Below are positions 11,801 through 21,432 of a stretch of DNA of 64,000 nt, piece by piece. The notes under the pieces are model-generated. The model made no database searches, had not been told where the DNA came from, and saw only the letters and a list, made by a program, of their open reading frames with translations. Made by a program: the position numbers and the translations under genes. The DNA is from Isoetes taiwanensis (Eukaryota > Streptophyta > Lycopodiopsida > Isoetales > Isoetaceae). The stretch covers positions 2,792,001 to 2,856,000 of the forward strand of contig JAJEKV010000039.1 of NCBI GenBank assembly GCA_021234155.1. The letters run 5' to 3'. Within the stretch, counting starts at the first letter, position 1; every line of letters begins with the position of its first letter.

Positions 11801-13435
11801 TGGTATGGCTTTTTCGACTTCGAAGTCGAAAGTCCTGAATGTCTAATTTTCTTTACTTCTTTTTTTCACCGAGTCGAAAGCTCTACATCCTTTGATTTTC
11901 GGTGTTACCACGGCTTTCTCGACTTCAAGTCAGAAACCCCACGATGATAATCGGCAAATGTTAGGATGGTAGGGCTTTCGACTTCGCGAGTCGAGAATGG
12001 AAAGAATCGAGAGTTATTTTACCCGTGAGCTGGCACTCCCGCCGCTATTGTGTTCGCGGTGGCTAATGCTGGCGCCGGGCCGGTTCTTTGGCGTCTCCGT
12101 AGAAAAGAACTCTGCGACTCGCTTGGCATATCTATCCTGATCCTTTCGCGCACCTCCTTCTCCTCGTCCGCAATACTTGCGCCCTCACTGAATGCTGACC
12201 GCCTACAACCTGAGCCGGACGCCTTTTTCCCTTCGCCATCTTCCTCGGACTTCCGCCAACAACTCCCGGTCGATCGCTAAAGGTATGACATCCGCGCAGG
12301 CATTGGATGCGCAATGCAGGATGGCGCACCCTCCAGTTCGCTAATCTCCAGCATGTGTCTTGGATTAAATTCCCCTGCGGGTTGAACAAGAAGACGGGTA
12401 TCTCCCGGCAAACCTTCAGCCGCCTAATGTCCAAAGAGCGACTTGTGTGATATTCCCAACGGATAATCGAGCCACCACTCCATTTTCTCAGGCCCCTCTC
12501 GCGGAAATCCTGATCGATCATCCTGATCCATTATTGGGAGTCGCACCATATCTTCGTCTCCTTCACATCCGATTCCTCCCGTGGTGTCATCTTCCCCCCA
12601 TCTTTGTTTTTGGTGGACTTTTTGTATGAACCACAACTTCATTCTCCACCGGCAGAGTGTTGTAGAGTCTTCAACACAAAGAGAAGTGAAGCTCCCCCAG
12701 ATTGAGCAGTTTTCGACTCGAAATCTCCATTCCAAGCTCCCGGATGTTAGGGTTCCGGCCTCCCTTCATCCCTTCCATCCTTCCACCCAAAGGTTCGACA
12801 ATTTAAAGGCGCTTTGCCCTTTTTTTAATGCCCTTTGCCTTGCTCATGGAAGAGTGAGAATAATTTGAAACCCGCTAATTTTTGGTGTGATAGAACTTAC
12901 TCTTCCGGGCAGTCCTCGACATGTAGTGTTAAATGCTTGAATCAAGGCCGAGACGGAGAGCACAACACCGATTTTCTTGTACTTGTCGTCTGAGCTCTTC
13001 TTGTCCCTTTGGTGGAGAAACAGGATCTTTCTCCTTCCCACTTGTTGATACCTCGACATACCACCAAGAATCTGCCGGTGTGTCAAGAAGCTTCGCCTGC
13101 CTCCGGTCCCTGACGACGGCGAACGGAGTTCGCCGCTGATCACTAGTGAGTCCGAGGTGAATGTTTGCAAGAAGAAAGGATGGACCGCCTAAGGTATTCC
13201 GACAAAGAAAAACCTCGAGAGCTCACCGGGTGTTAGTCTTCTTCTTCTTTGCTGCCGCTAGAACTAGCATCCCTCCGCGCCTAGCTTCTTGGGCGGAGTC
13301 GCCATGTCCGTATGCCCTCATCCTCTTCCCGACGGACCCTCTGTAGAAATTAAGTTTCCTCCAGCCCAGTGAGTTTTAGGACTGCATGTAAAAAAGATCG
13401 GGCGTGTTCTTTAGTTTGAATTTAAGGACATGTAA
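8900..13435 (-). pseudogene. Degenerate minus-strand coding remnants, unidentified
   Basis: Several minus-strand frames look protein-like but are broken by frameshifts: 10791-10534, 10532-10173, 10230-9988, 11451-11206 (with a run of glutamates), 11333-11115, and 12735-12132. They probably belong to one decayed transposon protein or a few of them. I do not recognise the family: I found no reverse transcriptase, integrase or DDE signature. The stretch also holds CTCGACTCATGAGTCGAG hairpins at about 9871-9893 and 9920-9945. The high density of C/G-rich sites means some breaks could be sequencing errors. Confidence 0.35.
11628..11998. repeat. ~180-bp tandem repeat with hairpins, two units
   Basis: Two units (about 11628-11812 and 11813-11998) share CCTAATTTTCTTT/TCTAATTTTCTTT, CCTTTGATTTTC, CCACGGCTTT and GATAATCG-AAATGTTAG. 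Each contains two inverted-repeat sites built from TTCTCGACT and AGTCGAGAA, some decayed, such as TTCGACTTCGAAGTCGAA at 11815-11832. Confidence 0.8.
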
Positions 13436-15491
13436 TCTTATATTATAATGTTGTGTAATGGACGACCCTAAATTGATTGGTCGAGGATTTGATTGACCAA
13501 TGGTGGAGATGATGTGCGCGTTCAACTAAAATTTCATCTTGACTATGGCTTCAATATGAAAGGGAAAAGGAAAAGGAAAAGGAAAAAGGAAAAGGAAAAG
13601 GAAAAGGAAAAGGAAAAGGAAAAAAGGAAAAGGAAAAGGAAAAGGAAAAGGAAAAGGAAAGGAAAAGGAAAAGGAAAAAGGAAAAGGGAAAAGGGGAAGG
13701 GAAGGGAAAGGGAAAAGGAAAAACGATGAAAAGGAAAAAAGGGAAAAGGGAAACGGAAAAGGGGAAGGGAAAAGGAAAAACGATGAAAGGGAAAAGGGAA
13801 AATGATGAAAGGGAAAGGGAAAAGGAAAAGGGGAAGGGAAAAGGAAAAAGATGAAAAAGGAAAAGGGAAAACGAAAAGGAAAAGGGAAAAGGGAAAAGGA
13901 AAAGGGGACGGAAAAGGAAAAACGATGAAAGGGAAAAAGAGAAAAGGGAAAACGGAAAAGGGAAGGGAAAAGGAAAAACAATGAAAGGGAAAAGGGAAAA
14001 GGGAAAAGGAAAAGGGGAAGGAAAAGGAAAAACGTAAAGGGAAAAAGGGAAAAGGGAAAAGGGAAAAGGGAAAAGGGAAAAGGGAAAAGGGAAGGGAAAA
14101 GGAAAATGATGAAAGGGAAAAAGGGAAAAGGGAAAAGAAGAGGGAAGGAAAAAGAAAAACGGGAAAAGGGAAAAGGGAAAAGGAAGAGGGGAAGGGAAAA
14201 GGAAAAACGATGAAAGGGAAAAAAAAGGGAAAAAGGAAAAGGAAGAGGGAAGGGAAAAGGAAAAACGATGAAAGGGAAAAGGGAAAAGGGAAAAGGGAAA
14301 AGGAAAAGAGAAAAGGGAAAAGGAATAAAAGAAAGGTAAGAGGAAAAGGAAAGAGAAGGAGAAAAGGAAAATGGAAAGATAAAAGAAAATAGAAAAAGGA
14401 ATAGAATAGGCGAGGGGGAAAGGGAACGGAAAAAGAGCACCGCGAGAAGGGTAAGAAGTAAAGGTGAGAAAAGGAGAAAAGGTAAGGAAAATAAGAAAAG
14501 GTTGCAAAGTCTATGGGAAAAAAGAAAAGTAAAAAGGAAAAGAGAGGGGGAAAAGGGAAAAAGAGAACTTGGGAAAAGGGAACGGAAAAAGACAAAAAGG
14601 AAAGGGCGGAAAAAAAAAGGGAAAAGAGAAAGGGTGAAGAAAGAGAAAAAGGAAAGCAAAAAAGAGCATCGAGAAAAAGGAAGAGGGAAAGGATGGAAAA
14701 TGAGGAAAAGGTGGGGGAAAGTAGAATAGACAAAGGGTAGGGAGCAAGGAATAGGAAAAGAGGAAAAGATGAAGGAGAAAAGGGCATGAGAAAAAAAAAG
14801 AGGGAAAGGGTGAGGAAATAGAAAAAGAAAGGGAAAAAGAGTATGGGAAAGGGAAAAGAAAAAACAAGAAAGGAGAAAGTGGAAAGGGGAAAAAGGGAAG
14901 AGGATAGGTTGAGAAAAGGGAATGGAAAGAGGCATATGAAAAGCGAAAAGGAAACCGAAAGGGAAAATGTAAAGGAAGGGGAAAGAGAAAAGGAAAGGGA
15001 AAAAGGGAACATCGCAAAGCAAAAAGGGTGGGGAAAGTATGAAAAGGGAATGGAAAATTGAAAGGAAAAGGAAGGAAAAGGAGAAGGGAAAGCAAAAAGA
15101 GCATTAGGAAAAGAGGAGAGAGAAATGGGAAAAGAGATGGGGAAAAGGGCACGGATCAAGAGGAAGAGGGTGGGGGGAAAGGAAGAAAAGGGCACATGAA
15201 AAGGTAAGCAAACAAGAACTTGACGGTAGCATGAGAAACGGGAAAGAGAAAAGGAAAAGGAAGAGGAAGGGGAAAAGGAAAGGGAAAGAGAGTAGTGGAA
15301 AAATGGGAAGAGCGGGGAAAGATAAAAAGGAAGGGAAAAAGCTCATAAGAAAAAGAGAAAGAAAAAAAGGGGAAGGGGAAAGGGAAGGCAAAGGGAGGGA
15401 GAAGGGGGTTAGAAAAAAAAAGGGAGAATAAAAAAAGAAAGAAATTAAAGGTTCCTAATTTATGCCCAGCAAGGCTGGGTACCATTACTAG
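13436..15491 (+). mobile_element. Non-autonomous Helitron carrying a purine tract
   Basis: The element starts with TCTTATATTATAATG at 13436, preceded by A. It ends with the hairpin GCCCAGC-AAG-GCTGGGT (15464-15480), then ACCATTA and CTAG (15488-15491), followed by T. The ends match those of the Helitron at 39889-42632, so the two are one family. Nearly all of its interior (13556-15440) is an almost pure purine strand. No Rep/helicase coding is present. It sits between the two hairpin-rich regions (8.5-12 kb and 16.9-18 kb) and may have split them. Confidence 0.75.
13556..15440. repeat. 1.9-kb polypurine (GGGAAAA/GGAAAA)n array
   Basis: The plus strand is almost entirely A and G. The first ~100 bases are GGAAAA-type hexamers. 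Then GGGAAAA-type units alternate with GATGAAAGGG blocks spaced about 60-130 bases apart, giving a higher-order repeat to about 14300. After that the array is more degenerate. The long phenylalanine/proline/serine-rich frames on the minus strand (up to 550 residues) are by-products of the repeat, not genes. Confidence 0.97.
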
Positions 15492-16890
15492 TTATAAAAG
15501 ATTTATTGGTTATCTATGCATAGTTATATTGATTGTGCATAGTTATATTGATTACAGTTGCACATCGATCCTCCGCTTTTTAATATTTGTGGTATCCAAA
15601 TTGGTTAATAAACTATAATGAGGCTTTGATTTTGAGTTTGAAATACAACAAAATGTAGATCGATTCCATGTAGTTGTGCGTGTCGTCTTGAGCTCCATTG
15701 TATGTACTTGATTTTATATGAAGAGGATTCTTATGCCCCAACATACACCTTGGTCTTGTATAACAAGATGATAGACACATAAATCTGGGATAATGCTTTG
15801 ATGAATGAATCATGAAGGGTTGATTGGTAGCTGTGTTGTAGGTGTTCCAATTCAATCAGGCAAGTTTACACAATTTATAATACTCATGTCTATATATAAG
15901 AAGGGTTCTTAGTCCATATCAAGCTGGTTCATACAAAAGGTCAATACTGCGAAGTGTATATAAGGCATCAGAACTTTCAACATGGTCACTGCCATCGACA
16001 GGAACACGCATGAGGAGCATATCTTACTGACTTTCTAACAATGGTGGTCTAGGCAAGTTGTTGTCAAAGATGGAGCCACACTTGAAAAAAGATCTTGCTT
16101 TTTGTATTGAAAAGCATATCGTGACATAGAAGGCATCATATCGATTCGAGCACGTGAGTACGTGGTACATGAAAAAATACTTAAAAAAAAAGGGGGTGAA
16201 GCCACTAAATGACAGCTCATGTCGAATATAAATGTGGCGCCTCCATAAGAAATGAGTTTTTCCAAAGATAATATTCACAACATTGGCAATAACATCAATT
16301 GAAGATGACAAAATACCTAGATCACTTAAGTTATCAAGCTTGATACCATGGCGTAAAAAAAATCTTACAATAGCCACTCATTGAACTTCATTGTCACATA
16401 ACAAAAAAGGGTTGAATTCTTGCTCGAGACTAAAATAGCCATCAAAATCTCTCGCATAACATGGCAAAACCCTCGTAAAAGGCGCACCTAACATATCTCT
16501 ACAATTAGCCAAAAGAAATGAACAAAGACATAACTTATCATGAGATGCGCAGAGATCAGTTTGGTCTAGATTTCTAACATGACTATAAATTATATTGTTT
16601 CAACTTAGAAAGGAAATTAATGATTAAATCTACCAACTTCAGTATAAGATAACTTCCACAAAATTAAACGCTTAAATTTAACAAAGGGCCTAACAATAGA
16701 ACAAGCACGTATACTTATAACTTGACCGTATATAGGTTTTCCCTTGCAACTTTCACAATCTTTTGTGTGTGATAGAAACGGACATACCCTTCCAACTTCA
16801 AAGACGATGCCCAAGCAGCTTTATGATTATAAGCCCAAGTTCTTTTTTAGATTCTTACATTCTTCATGAACACCACCAAGAAAAATGATT
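15492..16890. other. Unrecognised sequence with minus-strand ORFs
   Basis: Frames 15613-15855, 16024-16377 and 16617-16814 (all minus) are open but show no motif I can name. The sequence is AT-rich and does not look like the flanking hairpin region. It could be a decayed gene or element. Confidence 0.35.
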
Positions 16891-18010
16891 CCCTTCGCAA
16901 TATTCGACGGAAGATGGTTCAAGGAGAGTGACTCGACCGGGTCGGGCCACTGCTATCATACATGTGAGAATTAAGGTCGTTAAGGGATTCGACCTATGAA
17001 GTCGAGAATGCGATCAAGTTATTGCTCACTACATTCCTCACTCGCAAGTCGAGAATGCCTTGGCCATCCGTAATCTCTGCTAGTACACACATGGAGTGCC
17101 GGCTGGGTTGGCATTCCCACTGCGAGGCGCAGAAATCGCATAGCAAGCTCTATGGTTTCCCTCGCGGGTTAGCTGCAGAGGCCTCCACCCGCCTCTCATT
17201 CTCCCCTTCGCTGTATATTCGCCTAAGATGGTTCAAGGAGAGTGGCTCGACCGGTAGAGGCCATCATACTACAATAATGTGAGAATTGGTCGGTTAGAGG
17301 ATCTCGACCAGCGAGTCGCAGAATGCGATATTGGTTTTCAGAGTCTATTTCGACTCAAGAAGTCGAGAATGCCTTAGCCATCGAACCCTCGGATGGGTAC
17401 ACATGGAGTGCCGTTGGGTAAGGCATTCCCCGATCATGAAGTTTAGAATGCAGGGTTCCACCCAATCGTGAGCCCATCCCTTCGCACATTCGGACGGGTT
17501 GGTTCAAGGAGACGGCGGGCCTTTGATTGGGTAGAGGCCATCGCACCACACACAGAGAATTGGGTTGAGGCCATTCGACACCAAAACCACTTCCCTTCAA
17601 TGTCCGAGGGAAGATAGAAGGAGAGTGGTTAAGATCGTCACAGCGGTGCCAGCTCTAGAGTGCACTAGAGCTCCGACTTTCTCGACTCGGCAGTCGAGAA
17701 AGCGCCGCGACCTCCAGAGTTAAGTCGCTGAGGCCTCCACCTGGGCCGACTACCCCTTCGCAATATTCATGAGCATGGTTCAAGGAGAGTGGCTCGATCG
17801 GGAGGTACTCATGACCTATCAAAGGGCCATTGGCGGGGAAGAGTGACATTCTCGACTCACGAGTCGAGAAGGTCGCAGCTTGTTTTTCTAAAGAATGTGA
17901 AGACATTAGGTAGTCAGGCAATCCGAGTCGACAATGAGAATCCCTCATCGACCTTCCGTAGTGTACACTCCCTCTTCTCGCCTCAGTGAGAAATTCTCAC
18001 TCATGAGTCG
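16890..18010. repeat. ~280-310-bp tandem array with CTCGAC hairpins, about four units
   Basis: Units begin near 16890, 17206, 17480 and 17754 with CCCTTCG, an ATATTC-like stretch and GGTTCAAGGAGAGTGGCTCGA. Shared later parts include ACACATGGAGTGCCG, TGTGAGAATT and GTCGAGAATGCC. Hairpin sites lie at about 16990, 17038, 17309, 17349, 17681, 17850 and 17995. The units have diverged strongly, with indels. Confidence 0.72.
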
Positions 18011-18099
18011 AGAAGAAGGCCCGCACTTCCCCGGATCGCTGGCAAGCGGCGTATTCTCAACTCGCCACTCCCTTCCCTCGCATGTCTCCCCGGTGGATG

Positions 18100-19054
18100 A
18101 AGCCGTGGAGTTAGAAATGGAGATTCGTGAAGCAATTCCTATTCTTAGTTCTTGGGGAGAAAGACATTCCTAGTTATGTTCTGCTAATGCTCGCGAATAT
18201 CTTTACTTCCTAACACCAGTCTCCGATGATTTCTATCTCGGTTGCTTGCTACTACTCTAACTACTATTCTCACTTTGTGCCTGCATAATGTATTCAATTC
18301 AACCACAAGCAAGAAAAAGATAAATAAAAAAGAAAAACAATACAAAGGGAAAATAGACATAACAGAGAGATTAGTGAGATTAATGAGAAAACAGAGAATG
18401 GAGACAAATGAGATTAATGAGAAATCGAGAACAAGACAGAGAAATGAGATTAAAAAGGGTATGATATTACAAAACATACCGAAGATTTTGGTCGATGAGG
18501 AGGAGGCCCGCGTTCGCCTTCCCATGGGGTATAGTCGCTCTAAAGCTGAATAAGGATTTGCTTTCTGGTAAATTGTATCGTGGATTAATAAGAGCCTCTA
18601 ACAACGTAATATAAGTAAAAAATGCACTAAAGGACTTACGAAAACTAAAAAGCAAAGACTAAAAGGGCCTCACTTTCTTCTCGTGATAGAACCGGCCAAC
18701 AATGAATCACAGAACTTCGGCAGGCCGGAAGGCCCCGATCCGGGCACTGCTGCCGGGCCATAAGATGGCCTTGAATCGCTTCTGGTTCGATCGCCTCGAC
18801 GGGAAAAGCCGGCTCTAAGGAAAACACAGAGCTCAAGAGGATCGAGAAAAACAGGGAGGAAGAATGGTCGGGGGAGGAAGAGGGTGCAAAGCACTGGGCC
18901 GCATCCTCGAACCTCGTAAAGTGCAATAATAAACTTCGGCGTGTAGGGCCATGCCCCATGACGTGGCAAGGTCGGGGATTGTGCCGGTGCATGGCCACGC
19001 TTTCAAGCCTCCTCAAGAGGCGCCAGTGCTTACGCAAGACAAGATATGAAAGGT
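18100..19054. other. Unrecognised sequence
   Basis: The stretch contains an A-rich part (18290-18470) and a GC-richer part with open frames on the minus strand (18645-19037, 18670-18969). No recognisable domain is visible. Confidence 0.3.
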
Positions 19055-19262
19055 TAGGTTATATGTTTATATATGTTATCTTATGTATTTAATATGGTTT
19101 CAGTGGTTGGAAAGTTTCAATGGTTATATATGGTTACAATGTTTACATATGGTTTAGAATGAGTATGGTTGTATGCTTTAATATGGTTATATGATTTTAG
19201 TTAATATGGTTGTATGATTTAATATGGTTATATTTAATATGTTTGTATGGTTTTATATGGTT
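19055..19262. repeat. AT-rich ATATGGTT simple repeat
   Basis: Short irregular copies of TTTAATATGGTTATATG and related 8-16-bp units fill the stretch and end directly at a Helitron 3' terminus. Helitrons insert at AT dinucleotides, and such a sequence offers many. Confidence 0.8.
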
Positions 19263-19264
19263 CA

Positions 19265-19292
19265 CTAGTAACGGTGCCCAGCGTTGTTGGGC
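19265..19292 (-). mobile_element. Helitron 3' terminus (minus strand)
   Basis: On the minus strand the sequence reads GCCCAACAACGCTGGGC, ACCGTTA, CTAG, then T. This is the same 3' end as the elements ending at 15491 and 42632. The element body should extend to the right. I could not find its 5' TC end, so the full extent is unknown. Confidence 0.65.
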
Positions 19293-19863
19293 ATAAGTTA
19301 AGAACGTGCAAATGATGTTGTTTAGGCTTAGAGCTGCTTGACAAAATCGTTTATGCTTATGCTCTAGAAGGTTTCAAGAGTTTAATGCGATTCTTATCAG
19401 TTTTGCATTGTATCTCTCCAGGTTCTCATCTATCAAAAATTGTTTTGTGTTGTATCTTGCATATTTTTCATTTTTGTTATGTGGAGTGTGTGGGGTGTCA
19501 AGAGGTTCGATTCCTCCACCGCCTCAGATTTTGCTATTTGAGGATGTTTGTCACGTGACCGCGGGCAATTTTAATTCTTCTTCCTCAATGGTTGATTGTT
19601 CTTTTAGTTATCTCTTTTATCATGTCTCAGATCTCAATGGTTGAGTGTTCTTTTATTTATCTCTTTTTAACTGTGTATTGCTACATGTATGGTTGTACCA
19701 ATTAGACCATTGACTAACCATCAGGAACTGCTGGGCTGTAATGGGATGTCAAATTTCAGAAACTTTGCTACTGTGGGCCTTAGTAAGAATTTAGAAATCC
19801 TTTCTCCCACTCTCTCTCTTCCCTCTCTCAACTTCGTATGTCTTTTATTTTTTGGCATTTCTT

Positions 19864-19994
19864 TGGCATATCTACCTTTTGCATTTTGTGTTGTATGGCT
19901 TTTATTCTTTGGCATGTCTACCTTTTTCATTTTGTGTTGTACGGCCATGAATTTTCTTCTTTGACATGTCTACCTTTTTTCATTTTGTGTTGCT
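19864..19994. repeat. ~46-52-bp tandem repeat, three units
   Basis: The unit GGCATGTCTACCTTTT, CATTTTGTGTTGTA, followed by a TTTTATTCTTT-like part, occurs at about 19865, 19911 and 19963, with small changes. Confidence 0.8.
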
Positions 19995-21370
19995 ATTACT
20001 ATGGCCTTCTGGTCCATAGTAGACTTGCATGTTGTTAACATTGCAGCACTACGGTTAGGACCTTTATCAATAGCATGTTGTTTGTAATTCTCAAGTAAGT
20101 GTCTTAAAATTGCATCGTGAAACTCGGTTTGAAAGGTGTCCCGCTCAATCAATATTTGAATACAAGCTTGTATAAAAGGCAAGATGATGAAACCGAAGGC
20201 AAGACAAAATTTGAGCTGCAATTATTTGCCCCTCGGCTCAAATTTTTAATTGCCGGGCGTATAATGATTTGTAGTTAACATTATGTGCATACATCAACAT
20301 TAATATTCTCGGGCTTCAACCATAGAGAAGTCTGCATTAAAGCAATGACCAATTGTTATTGCCTTGGCCGCAAAGAATTGTAAATATCAATATATCAATT
20401 CCCGTCAATGTTATCTTCCCATAATAAATCCGCATTGTTATTTCCAAAGCCTCCAACGCCGAATGACCTTCAACCTCGATTGGCAGAAACAAAAAAGTTG
20501 CTTTATTAAGCTTATTGTAACTTCCGGATTATCTAAGTTTGTGTCCAATCGCTGATTCCACTCCATCACTAACAATGATGCATACTTTGATCCGGTCCGC
20601 ACCAAGCTTCTAGAACAAATAGCAGATATATAGAGTTATACTTTCCAGTTTACGTTTAAAGCAAATAAAAGAGACCTAACCTGATGCCTCCTATTATGCC
20701 AATGGTAATGCATATAGTTGAAACAATGTTGATTTTGACCTGATATATGAGCCTCAGATGAAAAAAAAAGCAACACCTACTTGCCCATTAGAGTTAAATG
20801 TTCACCCAACATCGCTTTCTAAATATAAAAGACACCAGATTCTTTAACTTCGTGAAGGGCTAAAGGTATTATGGACCACAAACCCAGAATCTTGCTTTTT
20901 GCGTGAGAATCTGTATAAATCTAAACATGAACACAATATTGGCTCGGAAAGCTTTTCAAGAATCACATGAGTCTTGACATGGAATAAAAGACTTTAAAGG
21001 CTCTATTAAAATTGAATGTTAACATTACAATATAAATTTGTAAACGCTACTCTTTCCGACTTACCAAAGAATGTAGGTATCAAAAAGTAATAAGGCCCCG
21101 ATTTGTATTGATTTTAGCATCTCTTGAACTTCACTAATATAGATGTGGCATCCATGGATCGCTTATTCTAGATGTAAGAAATGTAGGATCTGCATTTGGA
21201 TGTTATAACATTAAAGACTCAAGCATGAATGAAGCAAAATGAAAACTACCATACCCTAGCTCTCTTCCTCTCACGCTTTTGAGCCTCCAAAGAAGAAATG
21301 AAATAATTTCTTCATTAGACATGCCACAACAAACTCACCAAGTTGCTTATTTTAACCACTAACTCTTGCA
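19995..21370. other. Unrecognised AT-rich sequence
   Basis: There are only short frames and no protein motif, RNA gene or clear repeat that I can support. It may be the body of the minus-strand Helitron that ends at 19265. Confidence 0.3.
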
Positions 21371-21432
21371 TTTGTGCGTATGAAAGACGACACAGGGTCT
21401 GCATCAAGAGGGCGGCTGTTGGCCACGACAAG

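Noticed and set aside
13526-15485. Minus-strand frames of up to 550 residues rich in phenylalanine, proline, serine and leucine
   Set aside because: They are open only because a polypyrimidine strand contains no stop codons. All three frames are open and composition follows the repeat.
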